Below are positions 25,393 to 26,081 of a DNA stretch of 26,081 nt, in pieces. The position numbers and the translations under genes were made by a program. Each line of letters begins with the position of its first letter. Within the stretch, counting starts at the first letter, position 1. This stretch comes from Acidobacteriota bacterium (GTDB lineage Bacteria; Acidobacteriota; Blastocatellia; Pyrinomonadales; Pyrinomonadaceae): contig JADYZI010000271.1 of NCBI GenBank assembly GCA_020853255.1, forward strand, positions 1-26,081, given 5' to 3'. Below the pieces are notes generated by a model. That model was not told the DNA's origin and did not search any database. It worked only from the letters and a program-made list of their open reading frames with translations.

Positions 25393-25566
25393 TTCTTTAT
25401 TTTAGATCAGCAACGGGGTACGCACGAAATCGCCGGCTCCGGTGATCCAATCTGCGAAATACACGCCGGACGGGTGTGGCTTCTACTGTTTGATGGTGTG
25501 GATGTAAACGTTTCGGCGTTCATTTAGATGTCATAAGCTTGGCCAATGTTACGGGGAACAAACTTT

Positions 25567-26081
25567 ATGACATTATTTGGCAAAGGAATTCTTTATTGCG
25601 CTTGCCTATTTATTTTTGGCGGGTTTGTTGTTGGACAGGAACGGCAGTATGCGGACAAAACGGAATCGCCGTATTTTTTTGTACAAGGCGACCAGGCCAT
25701 TGACCGGCTGCCGTTGAAGGGCACCAAGGTCAACATTGCGGTTTCGGGAGTTATCGCTGATGTGACAGTCGTTCAAACATATCGCAACGAGGGGACAAGG
25801 CCGATAAACGCGACCTACTTGTTCCCGGCTTCGACCCGGGCAGCAGTCTATTCGATGCGGATGCGTATCGGGAACCAGCTGATCGTCGCAAAAATAAAAC
25901 AACGCGAGGCGGCGAAGCAGGAATTTGAGCAGGCAAAGAAAGAAGGCAAGAGCACCTCATTGCTTGAAGAGAACAGGCCGAATGTTTTCTCGATGAAGCT
26001 GGCCAATATGATGCCGAACGATGATGTTGAGATCGAGCTGCGTTATACCGAACTGCTGGTGCCGACTGACGGCGTTTATCA
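25567..26081 (+). CDS. VIT-domain protein, N-terminal part (3' end outside window)
   Basis: The frame opens at the ATG at 25567 and is still open at the window end, 171 codons later. Residues 1-24 (MTLFGKGILYCACLFIFGGFVVGQ) are a signal peptide. The mature part (about 35-171) is a VIT (vault / inter-alpha-trypsin) domain: LPLKGTKVNIAVSGVIADVTVVQTYRNEG, then YLFPASTRAAVYSMRMRIG, AKIKQREAAKQEFEQAKKEGKSTSLLEENRPNVFSMKLANMMP and EIELRYTELLVP are its standard blocks. In bacteria this domain is usually followed by a von Willebrand factor A domain in large exported proteins; that part would lie beyond the window. Its function here is unknown. Confidence 0.9.
   Translation, partial: MTLFGKGILYCACLFIFGGFVVGQERQYADKTESPYFFVQGDQAIDRLPLKGTKVNIAVSGVIADVTVVQTYRNEGTRPINATYLFPASTRAAVYSMRMRIGNQLIVAKIKQREAAKQEFEQAKKEGKSTSLLEENRPNVFSMKLANMMPNDDVEIELRYTELLVPTDGVY

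Overview
The window looks like part of a chromosome from an environmental Acidobacteriota, most plausibly class Blastocatellia / family Pyrinomonadaceae. That placement is inference. It rests on moderate GC, ordinary housekeeping genes in loose order, an atpD-atpC pair apart from the other ATP synthase genes, and abundant short palindromic and CACGAA / CACAGAG hairpin repeats between genes. No 16S rRNA or tRNA gene is present to confirm it.

Layout. 0-5.9 kb (+): the 3' end of mutL, a tiny membrane protein, a sodium/solute symporter and a large exported PIG-L deacetylase. The symporter and deacetylase overlap by ATGA, and an inverted CACAGAG repeat spans the junction and is translated in both. 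5.9-6.15 kb: five copies of a 40-bp tandem repeat between convergent genes. 6.2-12.3 kb (-): biotin carrier protein, 1-Cys peroxiredoxin, CorC-like CBS protein, glucose-6-phosphate dehydrogenase, and overlapping phoH-ybeY. 12.3-14.6 kb is accessory: REP-like repeats, a strong sigma-54 type promoter before two small genes, a palindrome array, a 5' remnant of a DNA methyltransferase gene, and a conserved hypothetical gene with a promoter/operator. 14.6-19.1 kb (+): atpD-atpC, terminator, then xseA - DUF2939-like membrane protein - xseB. 19.15-23.3 kb (-): zinc-ribbon membrane protein, an exported peroxiredoxin with an in-frame UGA, a Bax-inhibitor-1 protein and a GGDEF-EAL protein. 23.7-26.1 kb: a secreted GIIVGN-repeat protein (+), cysteine desulfurase (-) and the start of a VIT-domain protein (+).

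Main discovery: the peroxiredoxin at 19407-19964 (minus) is one continuous 186-codon frame interrupted only by a TGA at codon 71. That TGA falls exactly where the family has its peroxidatic cysteine (context AFTGG-U-TKE). Fourteen bases after it is a 9-bp hairpin with one bulged U and a GGC loop, 23 nt from the UGA, which matches the geometry of a bacterial SECIS element. I read it as a secreted selenocysteine peroxiredoxin that ordinary gene callers would split into two ORFs or call a pseudogene. It is translationally coupled (ATGA) to a small zinc-ribbon membrane protein.

Second-tier observations: a near-consensus sigma-54 promoter upstream of two small ORFs and a weaker one before the GIIVGN-repeat protein; intergenic repeat DNA that supplies the hydrophobic core of a signal peptide; and the methyltransferase remnant embedded in palindromes.
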